Source: Acidobacteriota bacterium
GTDB lineage: Bacteria > Acidobacteriota > Terriglobia > Bryobacterales > Bryobacteraceae
NCBI GenBank assembly: GCA_014584705.1
Contig: JACTMJ010000021.1
Coordinates: 1-64,000, forward strand
Reading direction: 5' to 3'
Length of the DNA stretch: 64,000 nt
Position numbers and translations under genes: made by a program
The notes under the pieces: generated by a model
The model's database searches: none
Told to the model about the DNA's origin: nothing
The model's input: the letters and a program-made list of their open reading frames with translations, nothing else
Part shown: positions 51,801 to 60,413 of the stretch, one piece after another
Layout: each line of letters starts with the position of its first letter
Numbering within the stretch: position 1 is the stretch's first letter

Positions 51801-53266
51801 CCGCGGCCGGCAGCGGGCTTCTCGCGGAGTATCGCACTCTCCATTTCGCGGAATTGCGCAGTGAAGCTTCCGGCACGCCGGGCGGGGTAGGAACTGTGTT
51901 CGAGTATTTGAGCGAACCCGTTCCGAACGAGTTCTATCCGCAGGGCACATCCGGCTCTACCGTTTCGGGATGGTTCCCGGCCGGTTCCACCGTGGGCGTG
52001 CTTGCAACGGAGGGTGCCGGAGTACAGTTCACCGGCTTCAGCGGAGCGATCGAGGGCACGAACAATCCGGCCTCCCTCCGCATTACGGGGCCCGTAACGG
52101 CAATCGCAAATGGCACGTATGCGATGGTGCCGCCGTCACCGTACCTTGTTACATCAACGCCACTGTTCCAGTTCTACGGGGAGAGCCGCGCGGCGAATCC
52201 CTGGCCTATCGCGGTCGGTCTCGCGTCGCAACCCGCGCCGGAACCCGTCCCCACCCTCTTTCTTTCGCGCGGCATTCGGGTTGGCGAGAAGGACTGGTTA
52301 GCGCTTCGCCGCCCCAGCACAATGCCGCCGTTCACGCTGGAGGCTCAGATCCTGCCGGATGGGGCTGCGACTGTGATCGGTCCGGAGAGGCCGTCCCGGA
52401 TCGCTCAGCTGTACCTTCACAGGCCGGGCTATGCCCCGCTCGTCCGCACGCTTTCCGCGGAACTTGAACCGGTTTCGACAAGCAGCCAGCCCTGGATCGC
52501 CGCAGTGACCGACGGGGGAGGATTTCGGCAGTTTCCGACCAATACGAACACTTTCAATGCGGATTCACCCGCGTTCGCGCCGGGAATGATCGTCAGCCTG
52601 TTCGGTGCGAATTTCTCCACCGCAACAGCATCCGCGGACACCGTTCCTCTCCCGGCGGAACTGGCTGGAACAAGGGTGGAAGTGCGCGCCGCCGGCAGCG
52701 CCGGTTGGGTGGCCGTCCCCTTGTTTTACGTCTCGCCGTCGCAGATCAACTTCCAGATCCCTCCCACAGTCACGGAAGGATCGATAGACGTGCGAGTGGT
52801 GCGCGGCCAAACTGAGTCAATGAGCCATCCGAGTCTCCTCGTTCGTCCCCGATCCGCCTCGCTTTTCTCCGCGGATTCCTCCGGCAACGGGGCGGCGGCG
52901 GGGTCCTACGTTCGCGTGCTGCCGGACGCGACCCAGCAACGGGGCGATCTCTTCCGGTGTGACGATGCCGGGTGCTCGGTAAACCGGATCGCATTCGGCA
53001 GCGCACAAAACCAACTCTTCCTGGAGCTTTACGGTACCGGTTTCCACAATGCAGGTCTGCCCGACAGTTTGCGAGTGTATTTGGGCGATCGCGAAGTTCC
53101 GGTGGAATTCGCCGGACCTCACGCCACCTTTGTGGGGCTGGATCAGCTGAATATCAAGGTGCCTTCGAGTATCGCGCGCAATACTGATCTCGACCTCTAC
53201 CTCTGGGTAAGAAACGGGGATGGGGCCTGGTTGGCGTCGAACCGTTTGACGCTTCGCTTCGAATAG
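48863..53266 (+). CDS. Giant secreted NHL-repeat protein with TIGR03437-like C-terminus
   Basis: A 1467-residue exported protein. The signal peptide is MIRRLPALLSLSFLLFSLNI. Residues ~40-720 contain many NHL-like propeller repeats (MLIADSGQDRVFRIGPDGIV; NYIRRIAPDGKVTTIAGNGQ; LYFTAAQCMFLYRLEPNGLI). A BACON-like Ig domain follows at about 730-830 and further beta domains to ~1200. Residues ~1209-1467 are the Solibacter-type C-terminal domain (FAPGMIVSLFGANFS; PSQINFQIPPTV; LDQLNIKVPSSI). Such proteins are abundant in Bryobacteraceae and may act in surface binding. ATG 48863 is chosen for the signal peptide. Confidence 0.88.
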   Translation: MIRRLPALLSLSFLLFSLNILTLSQPSGDPAGGHLVGTIIGVPDTGPIGGFRTDARFMTVSDFGFLPNGDMLIADSGQDRVFRIGPDGIVRLFAGNGLRAQFDENVPAGETPLPRPGPMAMDGAGNTYVAVTPPPASKYANYIRRIAPDGKVTTIAGNGQEGCPEDGALATQSPIALLRTLAAAPDGTLYFTAAQCMFLYRLEPNGLIRVVAGSGPGQPFRWPTPDSPAHANEVLFVSVRDLAVDVALEPVSVFANGILRVNREAIAMHVLGSSVPVFSERQGDASKVSFVGLNSAATLADGSLAITFDGRDDRALIRPEIGIIGPDGIYRILASKDSYAGSAGLSYNNAPLRPSLVRADPLGNLYFLDMTTGVIFRLPTTGAPVAFAGAFPRNPEYSLTAIPPVFRGFFHTNPAADAMGNLYFTAVSKLFRMAPDGAITHIAGSGTFTGSPDGTPPLEANLSFSGYLGIDGQSNLYWQDANALFRRLSPQGALTTVLGGGTGYGFIEGQRGTSLGFPINRPALIGVSALGECFFWWPKNSQNPIPSIWKVGTDGIATRFAGSASPVSPLEDGAPARNVYLADLSHASVSPDGSVYVAFNYNAIQGIFRINPEGTLRLVAGGDSNASVTNGEPTATAAPWVASTFFGENANQLLLSASLAGYLARYTSGANVAVLRDADAGHSRRDGDFLRNDRWVQAKEFISLPDGGFAWVETHRESKVLRRSFPIPATCAGQYSPGFTEFTAGGSGGRVTLPLTTGPACPWTAGTSSNWIEITGVRFGTGPVNLELRYKPNPSPLPRTASVWIAGKEVTIHQQPSAAQDLFYVTPSSAEIDAAGGSVEVRILASPGLAWAVSLPPQVPVRIEGNSAGTGSATFRLRMDALPSGMAERTARVGLNASTILLRQRAAAQPVPFTISSTLPNDKATIDLVERPLPYTAQWLPGSSHHVRFLPYRAIAERTVSQLIKLGDVPWASTRTVRTPAAGSGLLAEYRTLHFAELRSEASGTPGGVGTVFEYLSEPVPNEFYPQGTSGSTVSGWFPAGSTVGVLATEGAGVQFTGFSGAIEGTNNPASLRITGPVTAIANGTYAMVPPSPYLVTSTPLFQFYGESRAANPWPIAVGLASQPAPEPVPTLFLSRGIRVGEKDWLALRRPSTMPPFTLEAQILPDGAATVIGPERPSRIAQLYLHRPGYAPLVRTLSAELEPVSTSSQPWIAAVTDGGGFRQFPTNTNTFNADSPAFAPGMIVSLFGANFSTATASADTVPLPAELAGTRVEVRAAGSAGWVAVPLFYVSPSQINFQIPPTVTEGSIDVRVVRGQTESMSHPSLLVRPRSASLFSADSSGNGAAAGSYVRVLPDATQQRGDLFRCDDAGCSVNRIAFGSAQNQLFLELYGTGFHNAGLPDSLRVYLGDREVPVEFAGPHATFVGLDQLNIKVPSSIARNTDLDLYLWVRNGDGAWLASNRLTLRFE

Positions 53267-53403
53267 CGGGGCCGAAATCCAATGGGAGTTCCGGGCGCCG
53301 CATCGCGCATGCGGCCCCGGCGCGCCCGCGCCCGATCTCTCGCCCGCAGTGACGTTCCGTTCGGAGAATTGCGATAATTGGCCTTTACCCCCCAATCAGT
53401 CTC

Positions 53404-54585
53404 ATGAGCGTACAATTTCCTAAACCCACCGTAAAACCCGTGAATCCCTGCTTCTCTTCCGGCCCCTGCGCCAAGCGGCCGGGCTGGAGCCTGAGCACGC
53501 TGGACGCTTCGCTTACCGGCCGGTCTCATCGCGCCGCACCCGCGAAAGCGAAGCTGCAGCAGATCATTGACCTGCATAAGTCCCTGCTCGGCATACCGGC
53601 CGATTACCACGTGGGCATTGTGCCGGCCAGCGATACGGGCGCCGTTGAGATGGCCATGTGGTCTTTGCTCGGCGAGCGCGGCGTGGACATTTTCGCCTGG
53701 GAGGCTTTCAGCAGCGATTGGCTCAAGGACGCCACCAGCCAACTGAAACTGCCGGACGTCCGCACGTTTGAAGCGCCCTATGGCGAACTGCCGGATCTCG
53801 CGCAGTATGACGGCGCGCGCGATGCCGTCTTCGTGTGGAACGGCACGACTTCCGGCGTTTGTGTGCCGAATGCAGACTGGATTCCGGCCAATCGCGAGGG
53901 GCTTACGATTTGCGACGCCACGTCGGCCGTATTCGCCTACGATCTGCCGTGGGAGAAGCTCGACGTCATCACCTGGAGCTGGCAGAAGGTGCTGGGGTCC
54001 GAGGCCGCGCACGGCATGCTGGTGCTCAGCCCGCGGGCCGTAGCCCGGCTCGAAAGCTATCAGCCCGCCCGGCCGCTCCCGAAGATTTTCCGCATGGCAA
54101 ACAAGGGCAAGTTCAGCGCCGGAATCTTCCACGCGGAAACCATCAATACGCCCTCCATGCTGGCCGCGGCGGATTGCCTGGACGCGCTGCAATGGGTGGA
54201 AAGCATTGGCGGACTCAAGGCCACCGTCGCACGCTCACAGGAAAGCCTGCGCAAGATCGCCGATTGGGTGGCGGCGAGCGATTGGATCGGCTTCCTCGCC
54301 AGCACTCCGGAGACGCGCTCGGCCACATCCGTATGCCTTAAGATCACGGACCCGTGGCTGCTCGCGCAGCCGGAAGACGCGCGCCTGGCCTTCGTGAAGG
54401 AAATGCTCAAGCCGCTCGATAAGGAAAAGGCGGGATACGATCTGGCCAGTTACCGCACGGCGCCGGCGGGCATCCGGATCTGGTGCGGCGCTACCGTGGA
54501 AACTTCCGACGTGGCCGCCCTGCTCCCGTGGCTTGATTGGACCTATGCCGCCACCAAGGCGGCACGCCAGCAGGCGGAAGCGTAG
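53404..54585 (+). CDS. serC: Phosphoserine aminotransferase
   Basis: A 393-residue PLP enzyme that makes 3-phosphoserine from phosphohydroxypyruvate in serine synthesis. It belongs to the longer SerC_2-type group ([20 protein letters not shown] at the start). The PLP Lys is in [15 protein letters not shown], and [11 protein letters not shown] plus [13 protein letters not shown] are typical cofactor-site blocks. The start ATG 53404 follows a leader without strong ribosome binding site. A stable hairpin lies just after the stop. Confidence 0.93.
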   Translation: MSVQFPKPTVKPVNPCFSSGPCAKRPGWSLSTLDASLTGRSHRAAPAKAKLQQIIDLHKSLLGIPADYHVGIVPASDTGAVEMAMWSLLGERGVDIFAWEAFSSDWLKDATSQLKLPDVRTFEAPYGELPDLAQYDGARDAVFVWNGTTSGVCVPNADWIPANREGLTICDATSAVFAYDLPWEKLDVITWSWQKVLGSEAAHGMLVLSPRAVARLESYQPARPLPKIFRMANKGKFSAGIFHAETINTPSMLAAADCLDALQWVESIGGLKATVARSQESLRKIADWVAASDWIGFLASTPETRSATSVCLKITDPWLLAQPEDARLAFVKEMLKPLDKEKAGYDLASYRTAPAGIRIWCGATVETSDVAALLPWLDWTYAATKAARQQAEA

Positions 54586-54595
54586 TTCACGGAAC

Positions 54596-54634
54596 CCCGG
54601 CGCGCCGAGGGGCAACTCCCGACGGCGCGCCGGG
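54596..54634. terminator. Terminator-like hairpin between serC and the HEAT gene
   Basis: cccggcgcgccg and cggcgcgccggg form a 12-bp GC-rich stem over a 15-nt loop between two converging genes. No T-run follows, so it may rely on other factors. Confidence 0.55.
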
Positions 54635-54663
54635 ATTCCCGTTCCCAGCGTATTTGCCGGGCT

Positions 54664-55998
54664 CTAGGCGGCAAGGCGGCTGCGCAGCACCTGGAGCGCA
54701 CGCAGAGCCTCTTTTCCCACCTCGACGTCGCGATCCTGGCTCAGCCGTTCGAGATACGGCACCGAATCGGCGCCGCCACTGCGGGCCATTACCTGACACA
54801 GCGCAGTTTTCTCGTCGCGCGTGCCCCCTTCGAGGAAGCGGTAGAGCGCGCCGCGCACGTCCTGGTTCCGTGCCAATTCCGTGAGAAACGCCTGCGCCAC
54901 GGAGCGATACGCGCTCTTGTTCGTTTCGTTCACCAGGTAGGTCAGCGGGCTGAAGGTCTCCGTGCTGTTGTCTCCGGTGGCAACCAGCGCGAAGGCGAGC
55001 GACAAGCGCGGGGAACGCTTGGTCTCCTCATTGAACTTCTCCCGCAGCATGGGCACATCGTCACGGCTACCCAAGCGTCCCAGCCCTTCCGCCGCGCCGG
55101 CCCGCATATTCTCGTCCTTATCGTTGAGATAGGTGAGGAACGTTTCCCGGCTGCGGGGGCGCGCCAGCATGGCAATCGCCTCCAGCGCGGCACGGCGGAC
55201 GTCCTTGTCGCGTGAGCGGGCAAGGAGGTTTTCGAGGCTGGGGAGCGCGTTCTCATTCCGCAGCATCCCGGTGGTCTCAATCGCCGCAAGCTGAATTTTC
55301 TTGTCGGGGTCGCTCAGGAGATAGGCGATCTGCGAAGCGACCTCCGGGTCTCCGATCTTCTGCAGCGCGTTGAGCGATTCGTAGATTACTTTGTCGTCGC
55401 GCGTCTTCAGCCCCGCAAGCAATTCCGGAATGGCCAGCTTGCCACGCAGAATTCCCACGCCTCGCGCCGCGTTGGCTCGCGATTCCATGCTCATGCCGCT
55501 CTTGATGAGCTTCGCGATCGCTTCGATCACTTCCGGCCGTGCATGGACGTAAGGATCGACCACGCGGTCAGTGACCTCGGTGAAGCGGGACTTAATCGAA
55601 CGTGTGAAGTTGTTCCATACCGCCGAAACACCGGTCTGAAAATAGCCTGGAAGATAGATATTCACCAAACCGTCGACAGCCAGAATCTGCACTTCAGCGT
55701 CGTTATCCTGGGTAGCCTGGATCAGGAGCGGAATGGAGTCCTGGGTGCCGATCTCGGCGATGGCCTTCACCGCATCCTGTCGCACCGCGCGATCCACATC
55801 CTTAAGCGCCGTTGCCAATTGCGGCAATGCCGAAGCGCCCTGTTTGGCGAGTTCATTGACGGCCTTCTGCCGCTCTTTCACCTGGTCACTATTCAGGTCT
55901 TGCGCACACATTGGCGCGGCCGCCTGCATGGCGATCACGAGGGTGAGAAGGAGCGGCCCGAAGAACCGGGCGGCTGGGCGTAGAGTGCTTCGCTGCAT
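54664..55998 (-). CDS. Secreted HEAT-repeat protein
   Basis: A 444-residue protein with a signal peptide ending near APMCAQ (about residue 33). From there it consists of HEAT-like helical repeats of about 31-35 residues (for example ALKDVDRAVRQDAVKAIAEIG; ATQDNDAEVQILAVDGLVNI; LARSRDKDVRRAALEAIAML). HEAT arrays act as scaffolds for protein binding. A break with aromatic residues (YLPGYFQTGVSAVWNNFTRS) sits near residue 115-135. No catalytic motif is seen. It shares strand with the Coa1-like gene 27 bp upstream. Confidence 0.85.
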   Translation of the reverse strand: MQRSTLRPAARFFGPLLLTLVIAMQAAAPMCAQDLNSDQVKERQKAVNELAKQGASALPQLATALKDVDRAVRQDAVKAIAEIGTQDSIPLLIQATQDNDAEVQILAVDGLVNIYLPGYFQTGVSAVWNNFTRSIKSRFTEVTDRVVDPYVHARPEVIEAIAKLIKSGMSMESRANAARGVGILRGKLAIPELLAGLKTRDDKVIYESLNALQKIGDPEVASQIAYLLSDPDKKIQLAAIETTGMLRNENALPSLENLLARSRDKDVRRAALEAIAMLARPRSRETFLTYLNDKDENMRAGAAEGLGRLGSRDDVPMLREKFNEETKRSPRLSLAFALVATGDNSTETFSPLTYLVNETNKSAYRSVAQAFLTELARNQDVRGALYRFLEGGTRDEKTALCQVMARSGGADSVPYLERLSQDRDVEVGKEALRALQVLRSRLAA

Positions 55999-56025
55999 AG
56001 TCCCAAGCTAACATGCTGCCCCGGA

Positions 56026-56583
56026 CTATTGGGTTGGTTCCGAAGGCGGCTCCTGGATCGACGGCTCTGGAGAAGGCAGCACAACTTGAGGCGGGAGGTC
56101 CTCTCCGCGCGGGGCTCCGCGCAACAACGGAATACGCCGCCCGGTGTTCTTCACCTCCAGTTCCAGAACGGAGTAGCGCCAAACACCGGCGCTCTTGCGA
56201 CCTTCCACATAGAGAGTTCCCGCGCCTTTCGGGCCGCTCAGCGGGATGGCGAGGCTGGCTTCCGCGGATGGGCCTGTGCTATGAACGGAGCCGGAGACGA
56301 ACCAGCCTTCCTCGATCGGCTCGCCGAGCGCCGCGCGCACTTCCTCATTCTGGCGCGCAAGGTTCAACGCTTCGCCGTAAGCCCCCGACGATTTCACGAG
56401 GCTCATCACGCCAAAACCGAGGGCCGCGACAAAGCCCACCACCAGCAGGAGAACAAAAGCCACCAGGGCGCATCCGGCCGCAATTGCCTTTTTCTTATTG
56501 CGCTGGAACCAGGATGGCGGCCTCTCGTAGGGCGGCATCGGCGGCATGTAATAGGGCTGCTGTGGAGGGTAAGGAGAACCCAT
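56026..56583 (-). CDS. Membrane-anchored Coa1-like protein
   Basis: A 185-residue protein. Residues 1-28 are a Pro/Tyr-rich cytosolic tail (PYPPQQPYYMPPMPPYERPP), followed by one transmembrane segment (~34-60) and an extracytoplasmic domain with NLARQNEEVRAALGEPIEEG and AGTLYVEGRKSAGVWRYSVL. This block matches the cytochrome oxidase assembly protein 1 (Coa1) family. The C-terminal ~25 residues are Pro/Glu/Ser-rich. No oxidase genes are adjacent, so a role in oxidase assembly is not supported by context. Confidence 0.75.
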   Translation of the reverse strand: MGSPYPPQQPYYMPPMPPYERPPSWFQRNKKKAIAAGCALVAFVLLLVVGFVAALGFGVMSLVKSSGAYGEALNLARQNEEVRAALGEPIEEGWFVSGSVHSTGPSAEASLAIPLSGPKGAGTLYVEGRKSAGVWRYSVLELEVKNTGRRIPLLRGAPRGEDLPPQVVLPSPEPSIQEPPSEPTQ

Positions 56584-56697
56584 AAATTTCCTGTCGCTTG
56601 CCGTTCCCTTCTGAAAATGCGGGCCCCTTCGGGGAGCCCTCGTACAGCATACACGAACCGCCGGTTTCCGACCCCGGTTCTCCAGCGTATCGCGGAA

Positions 56698-57231
56698 TTA
56701 GACTGCCAATCCGGGCAGGAACCAGGAAAGTGCGAGCATGGCGAGCGCAGCGGCGGCGATCACCCAGACGGTATCGATGCGGCTCGCAACCAGGACGACC
56801 AATGCCACCGCGGCAACGCCCCAGGCCGCTGGCGTGGTCAGCGCGCTTGCCGAGAGATCGTAGGCCGTCCCCACCATCAAACCCACGCTCGCAACCACGA
56901 CGGCGTGGATTGCGGAGCGCATCCGTCTGCCTTCCTGGTGCGCCTGAAGGAAACGCAGCAGCGGAATGGCCAGCGCGGCCGGCGTCAGCAGCGCCAGCAG
57001 CCCCGCGAGCGCGCCCGGATAGCCCGCCGCGAAATACCCCACGCAGACCACGTGCAACCCGTTCGGCCCCGGCGTGGAGCGCCCGATCACGATGGCGGTG
57101 TTCAATTGCTCGTCCGTGATGGCATGATGCTTCACGACCAGTTCATCCCGCATCACCGGGATCACGGTCATCCCGCTGAACGCGCTGACGGTCGCCTTGA
57201 GCAGCAGCAGATAGAGAAGAAAGACGTTCAT
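56698..57231 (-). CDS. Chromate transporter, C-terminal half (ChrA2)
   Basis: A 177-residue half-size CHR transporter with about five hydrophobic segments. AFSGMTVIPVMRDELVVKHH and RSTPGPNGLHVVCVGYFAAG are the CHR-domain signatures (the FGG-type and PGP motifs). It works as a pair with the other half encoded upstream, whose stop overlaps this start by four bases. Full-length ChrA proteins have both halves fused. ATG 57231 is the supported start. Confidence 0.88.
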   Translation of the reverse strand: MNVFLLYLLLLKATVSAFSGMTVIPVMRDELVVKHHAITDEQLNTAIVIGRSTPGPNGLHVVCVGYFAAGYPGALAGLLALLTPAALAIPLLRFLQAHQEGRRMRSAIHAVVVASVGLMVGTAYDLSASALTTPAAWGVAAVALVVLVASRIDTVWVIAAAALAMLALSWFLPGLAV

Positions 57232-57848
57232 GCCTTGCCCCCGACATCGGGCCGCTCCGGCAACAGAAAGCCCGCCAACGCCGCCATGCCGAGAATGGGG
57301 AACGGAGAGAGCCGCACGAACATCATCAGGGCGATGCTCAGAACAAGAATGAACGCGTGCCGGGGCGCGTTTCCGCCCTTCCAATACGGCTGCATGATGG
57401 ACCAGCCGGCGGCCAGCATCACGCCGATCGCCGCCGCCATCGCGCCCCGCAAAGCGATGGCGAACCAGGCAAGGGTTTTCAACTCTTCATAGGCGAGCAG
57501 CATGCCCACGGCAATCGCTGCGCAGGGAAGAGCCGCCGCCGTGATCCCGAGCAATGCGCCGCGCCAGCGGCTAAAGCTCCAGCCAACGGCGGCGCAGAAG
57601 GCAAGGATACTCGTGCCCGGCGTGATGCGCGCCACCGCGAAACACAGGCCGTATTGCTCGCCCGTGAGCCAGCCCTTGCGCTCCACCAATTCGCGCTGAA
57701 ACACACCCAGAATCGTGCTTCCTCCGCCAAAGGTCCCGTTCACCACTCGCGCGGTGAGCGAGACGAATTCCCCAAGCGGCGGCCGCGCGGCCTCACGGGG
57801 AACTCGCGTCTCCGGCGGCGGGAGCGGCTCATGGCGGGAAACATCCAT
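57228..57848 (-). CDS. Chromate transporter, N-terminal half (ChrA1)
   Basis: A 206-residue half-size CHR transporter. After a ~28-residue cytosolic tail it has NGTFGGGSTILGVFQRELVE and CFAVARITPGTSILAFCAAV, the paired CHR motifs, and about five transmembrane segments. Together with the downstream half it should export chromate or a related anion. No regulator is next to it. Confidence 0.88.
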   Translation of the reverse strand: MDVSRHEPLPPPETRVPREAARPPLGEFVSLTARVVNGTFGGGSTILGVFQRELVERKGWLTGEQYGLCFAVARITPGTSILAFCAAVGWSFSRWRGALLGITAAALPCAAIAVGMLLAYEELKTLAWFAIALRGAMAAAIGVMLAAGWSIMQPYWKGGNAPRHAFILVLSIALMMFVRLSPFPILGMAALAGFLLPERPDVGGKA

Positions 57849-57990
57849 CCATTCAATGTAGCGAGTCTTGCAACGGCGTGAGCGCGATTCGTATGATGCG
57901 ATTCACCGGTCGAGGAGCGGGGTAAGACTATTGGGCGCCCTGAAGCTTGCGGCGCATCCGGGCAGCAGTACCAAACCTGCCGGAGCCAGG

Positions 57991-58479
57991 CTACGCTCGA
58001 AAACCCAACAGCACACCCGCGGCCGCGCGCAGCCGCTTCACTTCGGGGATATTGTGGCGAAGCAACTCGTGGTCCCACACCTCGCCGATTCCTTCCTCGC
58101 ATTGCGTGGCAACGACCCCACCGATCTTCTCATACGCCCCTAGATCCTTGCGCAGATCTTCCGGTTCCGTACCCGCGCCGAGCGCAAAGACCCAATCGGC
58201 AAAACCCTGGGGCACTCGCTGCCTCACGGCATCCAACCGCGTCAGGTCTCCGTCGCAGTCGATCAGAAGCAGGACGAGGCGCTCCGGGTAGCGTGCCAGT
58301 GTAGGTTCGATCTCCGCTTCGAAGCGTTCGATTACCTTCACCCAGCCGCCGGCCGGAGGTTCCAACTGCACGCTGCGCGAACTGCCACGCATGCCAAGGA
58401 GGAACCCGTTCACGATCTGACGATTTGCGTCGTCCTCCGGAACGATCAGCAGATGAGGCCGGAATGCGTTTGCGGCCAT
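57991..58479 (-). CDS. TOPRIM-like partner of the AAA ATPase
   Basis: A 162-residue soluble protein. HLLIVPEDDANRQIVNGFLL at residues 9-28 carries Glu15 like the first TOPRIM acidic residue, and LVLLLIDCDGD at 68-78 gives the DxD-type pair (Asp74/76/78). A further acidic site GAGTEPEDL lies at 101-109, and WDHELLRHN near the C-terminus ends it. The protein starts 2 bp after the ATPase stop, so the two are co-translated. Small TOPRIM-type nucleases paired with ABC-like ATPases are common in anti-phage systems (OLD, PARIS, Gabija). The TOPRIM call is by eye. Confidence 0.65.
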   Translation of the reverse strand: MAANAFRPHLLIVPEDDANRQIVNGFLLGMRGSSRSVQLEPPAGGWVKVIERFEAEIEPTLARYPERLVLLLIDCDGDLTRLDAVRQRVPQGFADWVFALGAGTEPEDLRKDLGAYEKIGGVVATQCEEGIGEVWDHELLRHNIPEVKRLRAAAGVLLGFRA

Positions 58480-58481
58480 CG

Positions 58482-59621
58482 TTAGAGTTCGCCCCGAATC
58501 GCGGCGTGAATCAGATCCCCATGGATTCCCAATTCAGCCAGCGGCCGCGACAATGTCGGCTCAAGGTGGCTCTCCCGGCTTAGGACGAACGTGTTTTCAT
58601 CGGAGAATGCGCGGATGGTCTCCGGATTATGGGATGTGGCAATCCATTGCCCTCCGTCCTGAAAGCCTTTTCGGAGGGTCATCACAAACTTCTGGACTTC
58701 GCTCAAAGAGAGATGGCTATCCGGTTCATCCCAGAAGCAAAGCAGCGGACCATACGCCTCATTCGCCGCCAGGACCAGCGCACAGATCAGGAAGCATTTC
58801 TCCCCGTCGGAAAGATCGTCGAAAGGAACTGTGAATATCTCACGCTCTTTGGCAAACCGAATGGAGAGGCTCCGCGAATCGCTCCCGGAAGAAGGGTTGC
58901 GGACATCCTCAAAGTCCGGCATCACCTCGCGCAGGTATTCGTGGATGGCGGTATACGCCTTCGGAGCATGCGCAACCACGCCCGAAAACCAGGCGGCGAA
59001 GTCCTCCGCGCTCGTCGAAGGTTCCAGCGTCTCGCTCCGGGATTCCCCGCCGATCCGGGATGGAATCGGAGCCAGCACGATGCTCCGGGCCAGCCATTCC
59101 CGGAAAACGGCGAGCGGCTCGCCCTTCGACTGTTGAATGAGCGGCAGAGCCACCGTATGCCAATCGATGAGGAAACTTGCTTCTTCCCGGTCAGCTTGCC
59201 GCGGATCGTTCTTCCGCAGACGCACCTGCGCCAGTTCCCGTTCATAGAGAACCACGCCGTTAACCTTGAGGCTCTCCTCACGCACTCGAAGCTCGTGAAA
59301 CCCGGCAGGCAATTCGAACGCCAGGCGGAAGTCAAAGAGATCCGCGCCAATCTGAACTTCCAGTTCGAAGCGCATGGGAGCACCCGACTGCGCGAAGGAA
59401 AAATCCTTCGGCTTTACCAGTTGGCCAATGCGCGCCACCCCGCGGGCGACGCGCTGCAAGACCTCAATCGACTGTCGAATGGAAGACTTGCCGGAGCCAT
59501 TTCCGCCGATCAGGAGCAGGGTGGAAAGATCCCGGATCGATAGATCGAAATTCTGCAACGTTTTGAAATTGTTGACGTACAGACGGTGGATCACTCCACA
59601 ATGATAACCGATCGTTCTCAT
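58482..59621 (-). CDS. ABC/SMC-like AAA ATPase of a two-gene defence-like pair
   Basis: A 379-residue cytosolic ATPase of the AAA_21/RecF-SMC type. Walker A is GGNGSGKSS at 39-47, the ABC signature is LSDGEK at 270-275, Walker B is LLCFWDEPDSH at 293-303 and the switch His331 is in ATSHNPE. The section between (50-265) has strands and helices replacing a coiled coil. The start may be at 59621 or a GTG at 59594 giving MIHRLYVNNFKTLQNFDL; the latter is the natural RecF-like opening. The next gene encodes a TOPRIM-like protein. The pair resembles known ATPase/nuclease defence modules, though no specific system can be named. Confidence 0.8.
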   Translation of the reverse strand: MRTIGYHCGVIHRLYVNNFKTLQNFDLSIRDLSTLLLIGGNGSGKSSIRQSIEVLQRVARGVARIGQLVKPKDFSFAQSGAPMRFELEVQIGADLFDFRLAFELPAGFHELRVREESLKVNGVVLYERELAQVRLRKNDPRQADREEASFLIDWHTVALPLIQQSKGEPLAVFREWLARSIVLAPIPSRIGGESRSETLEPSTSAEDFAAWFSGVVAHAPKAYTAIHEYLREVMPDFEDVRNPSSGSDSRSLSIRFAKEREIFTVPFDDLSDGEKCFLICALVLAANEAYGPLLCFWDEPDSHLSLSEVQKFVMTLRKGFQDGGQWIATSHNPETIRAFSDENTFVLSRESHLEPTLSRPLAELGIHGDLIHAAIRGEL

Positions 59622-59664
59622 CCGCTCCCTGAAAAATCTCCCGCGCGGCGCTCCTGCGGGCGGC

Positions 59665-60228
59665 CTATTCAGCCACCCGCTCCATGATGCTTACCAGCTC
59701 ATTCCCGCCCAGTGCGGTGCTGGCGACGGTGAGGCCTTTGAGCGCGAAACCTTCGCCCCCGGCTGGGGCCAGTTCCTTCTGCATGGTAGAGGTCTTCGAG
59801 GTCGCGAGCAGCTTGTATTGGAAGCGCTTCGCGGGCTGGTCCTGATCGAGTTCCATGATCACCGCGACTTCCCGCCCGCCAAAGGTGGAAGTAAACACCG
59901 TCTGACCGCAATACGCGAACCCTTCGTTCCCGGCGGCGGTCATTTCCTTCTGCATCGTGGAGGTCTTGTTGGTGGCGAGGAGCTTGTAACGGCGTCGCCC
60001 CGGTTTGGGCGATTTCATCATGATCACCACCGTTTCGTTTCCCCCGAAAGCCGTCTCTCCCCCCATGGTGGCGGCAAAAACGAAGCCGACCGCGGCCGCT
60101 TCGTTCAACTCCCTTTCCATGGTGGACGTCTTGTTCGTGGCAAGGAGGCGATATTCGTAACCGCCGGTCTCCGCGAAGAGCGTGATGGGCATCGCCATCG
60201 CGAAGAGCAATAGAAAAATGCGATTCAT
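59665..60228 (-). CDS. Secreted protein made of three tandem ~50-residue repeats
   Basis: A 187-residue protein. After the signal peptide ([19 protein letters not shown]) there are three copies of one unit starting [40 protein letters not shown] and [20 protein letters not shown], each followed by a GF.. strand and an FGGxExVxIM-type strand. The units look like small alpha-beta modules of the DUF4177 kind. The repeats are closely similar, so duplication is not ancient or is under selection. Function unknown. ATG 60228 is the start with the signal peptide; ggaagg lies 13 bases upstream. Confidence 0.75.
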   Translation of the reverse strand: MNRIFLLLFAMAMPITLFAETGGYEYRLLATNKTSTMERELNEAAAVGFVFAATMGGETAFGGNETVVIMMKSPKPGRRRYKLLATNKTSTMQKEMTAAGNEGFAYCGQTVFTSTFGGREVAVIMELDQDQPAKRFQYKLLATSKTSTMQKELAPAGGEGFALKGLTVASTALGGNELVSIMERVAE

Positions 60229-60413
60229 GCAGTAAATGATTCCTTCCGTGATCTGGGAGCCCCCGCGAATCGGGGGCACAGCGATATGCTAAGGCAAAGC
60301 AATCGCTGCTGAGTTAGCGGAATTTCCGGCGGAAGCGGCTCTCCCGCTCCCGCACCCGCCCGCGCAGTTGCATTTTGCGTATCGCCATTCGAGAGCAAGA
60401 GATTCCATCGATC

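Noticed and set aside
56029..57492. 487-codon plus-strand open frame opposite the Coa1-like and chromate genes
   Set aside because: Arg/Gln/His-rich translation typical of an antisense shadow.
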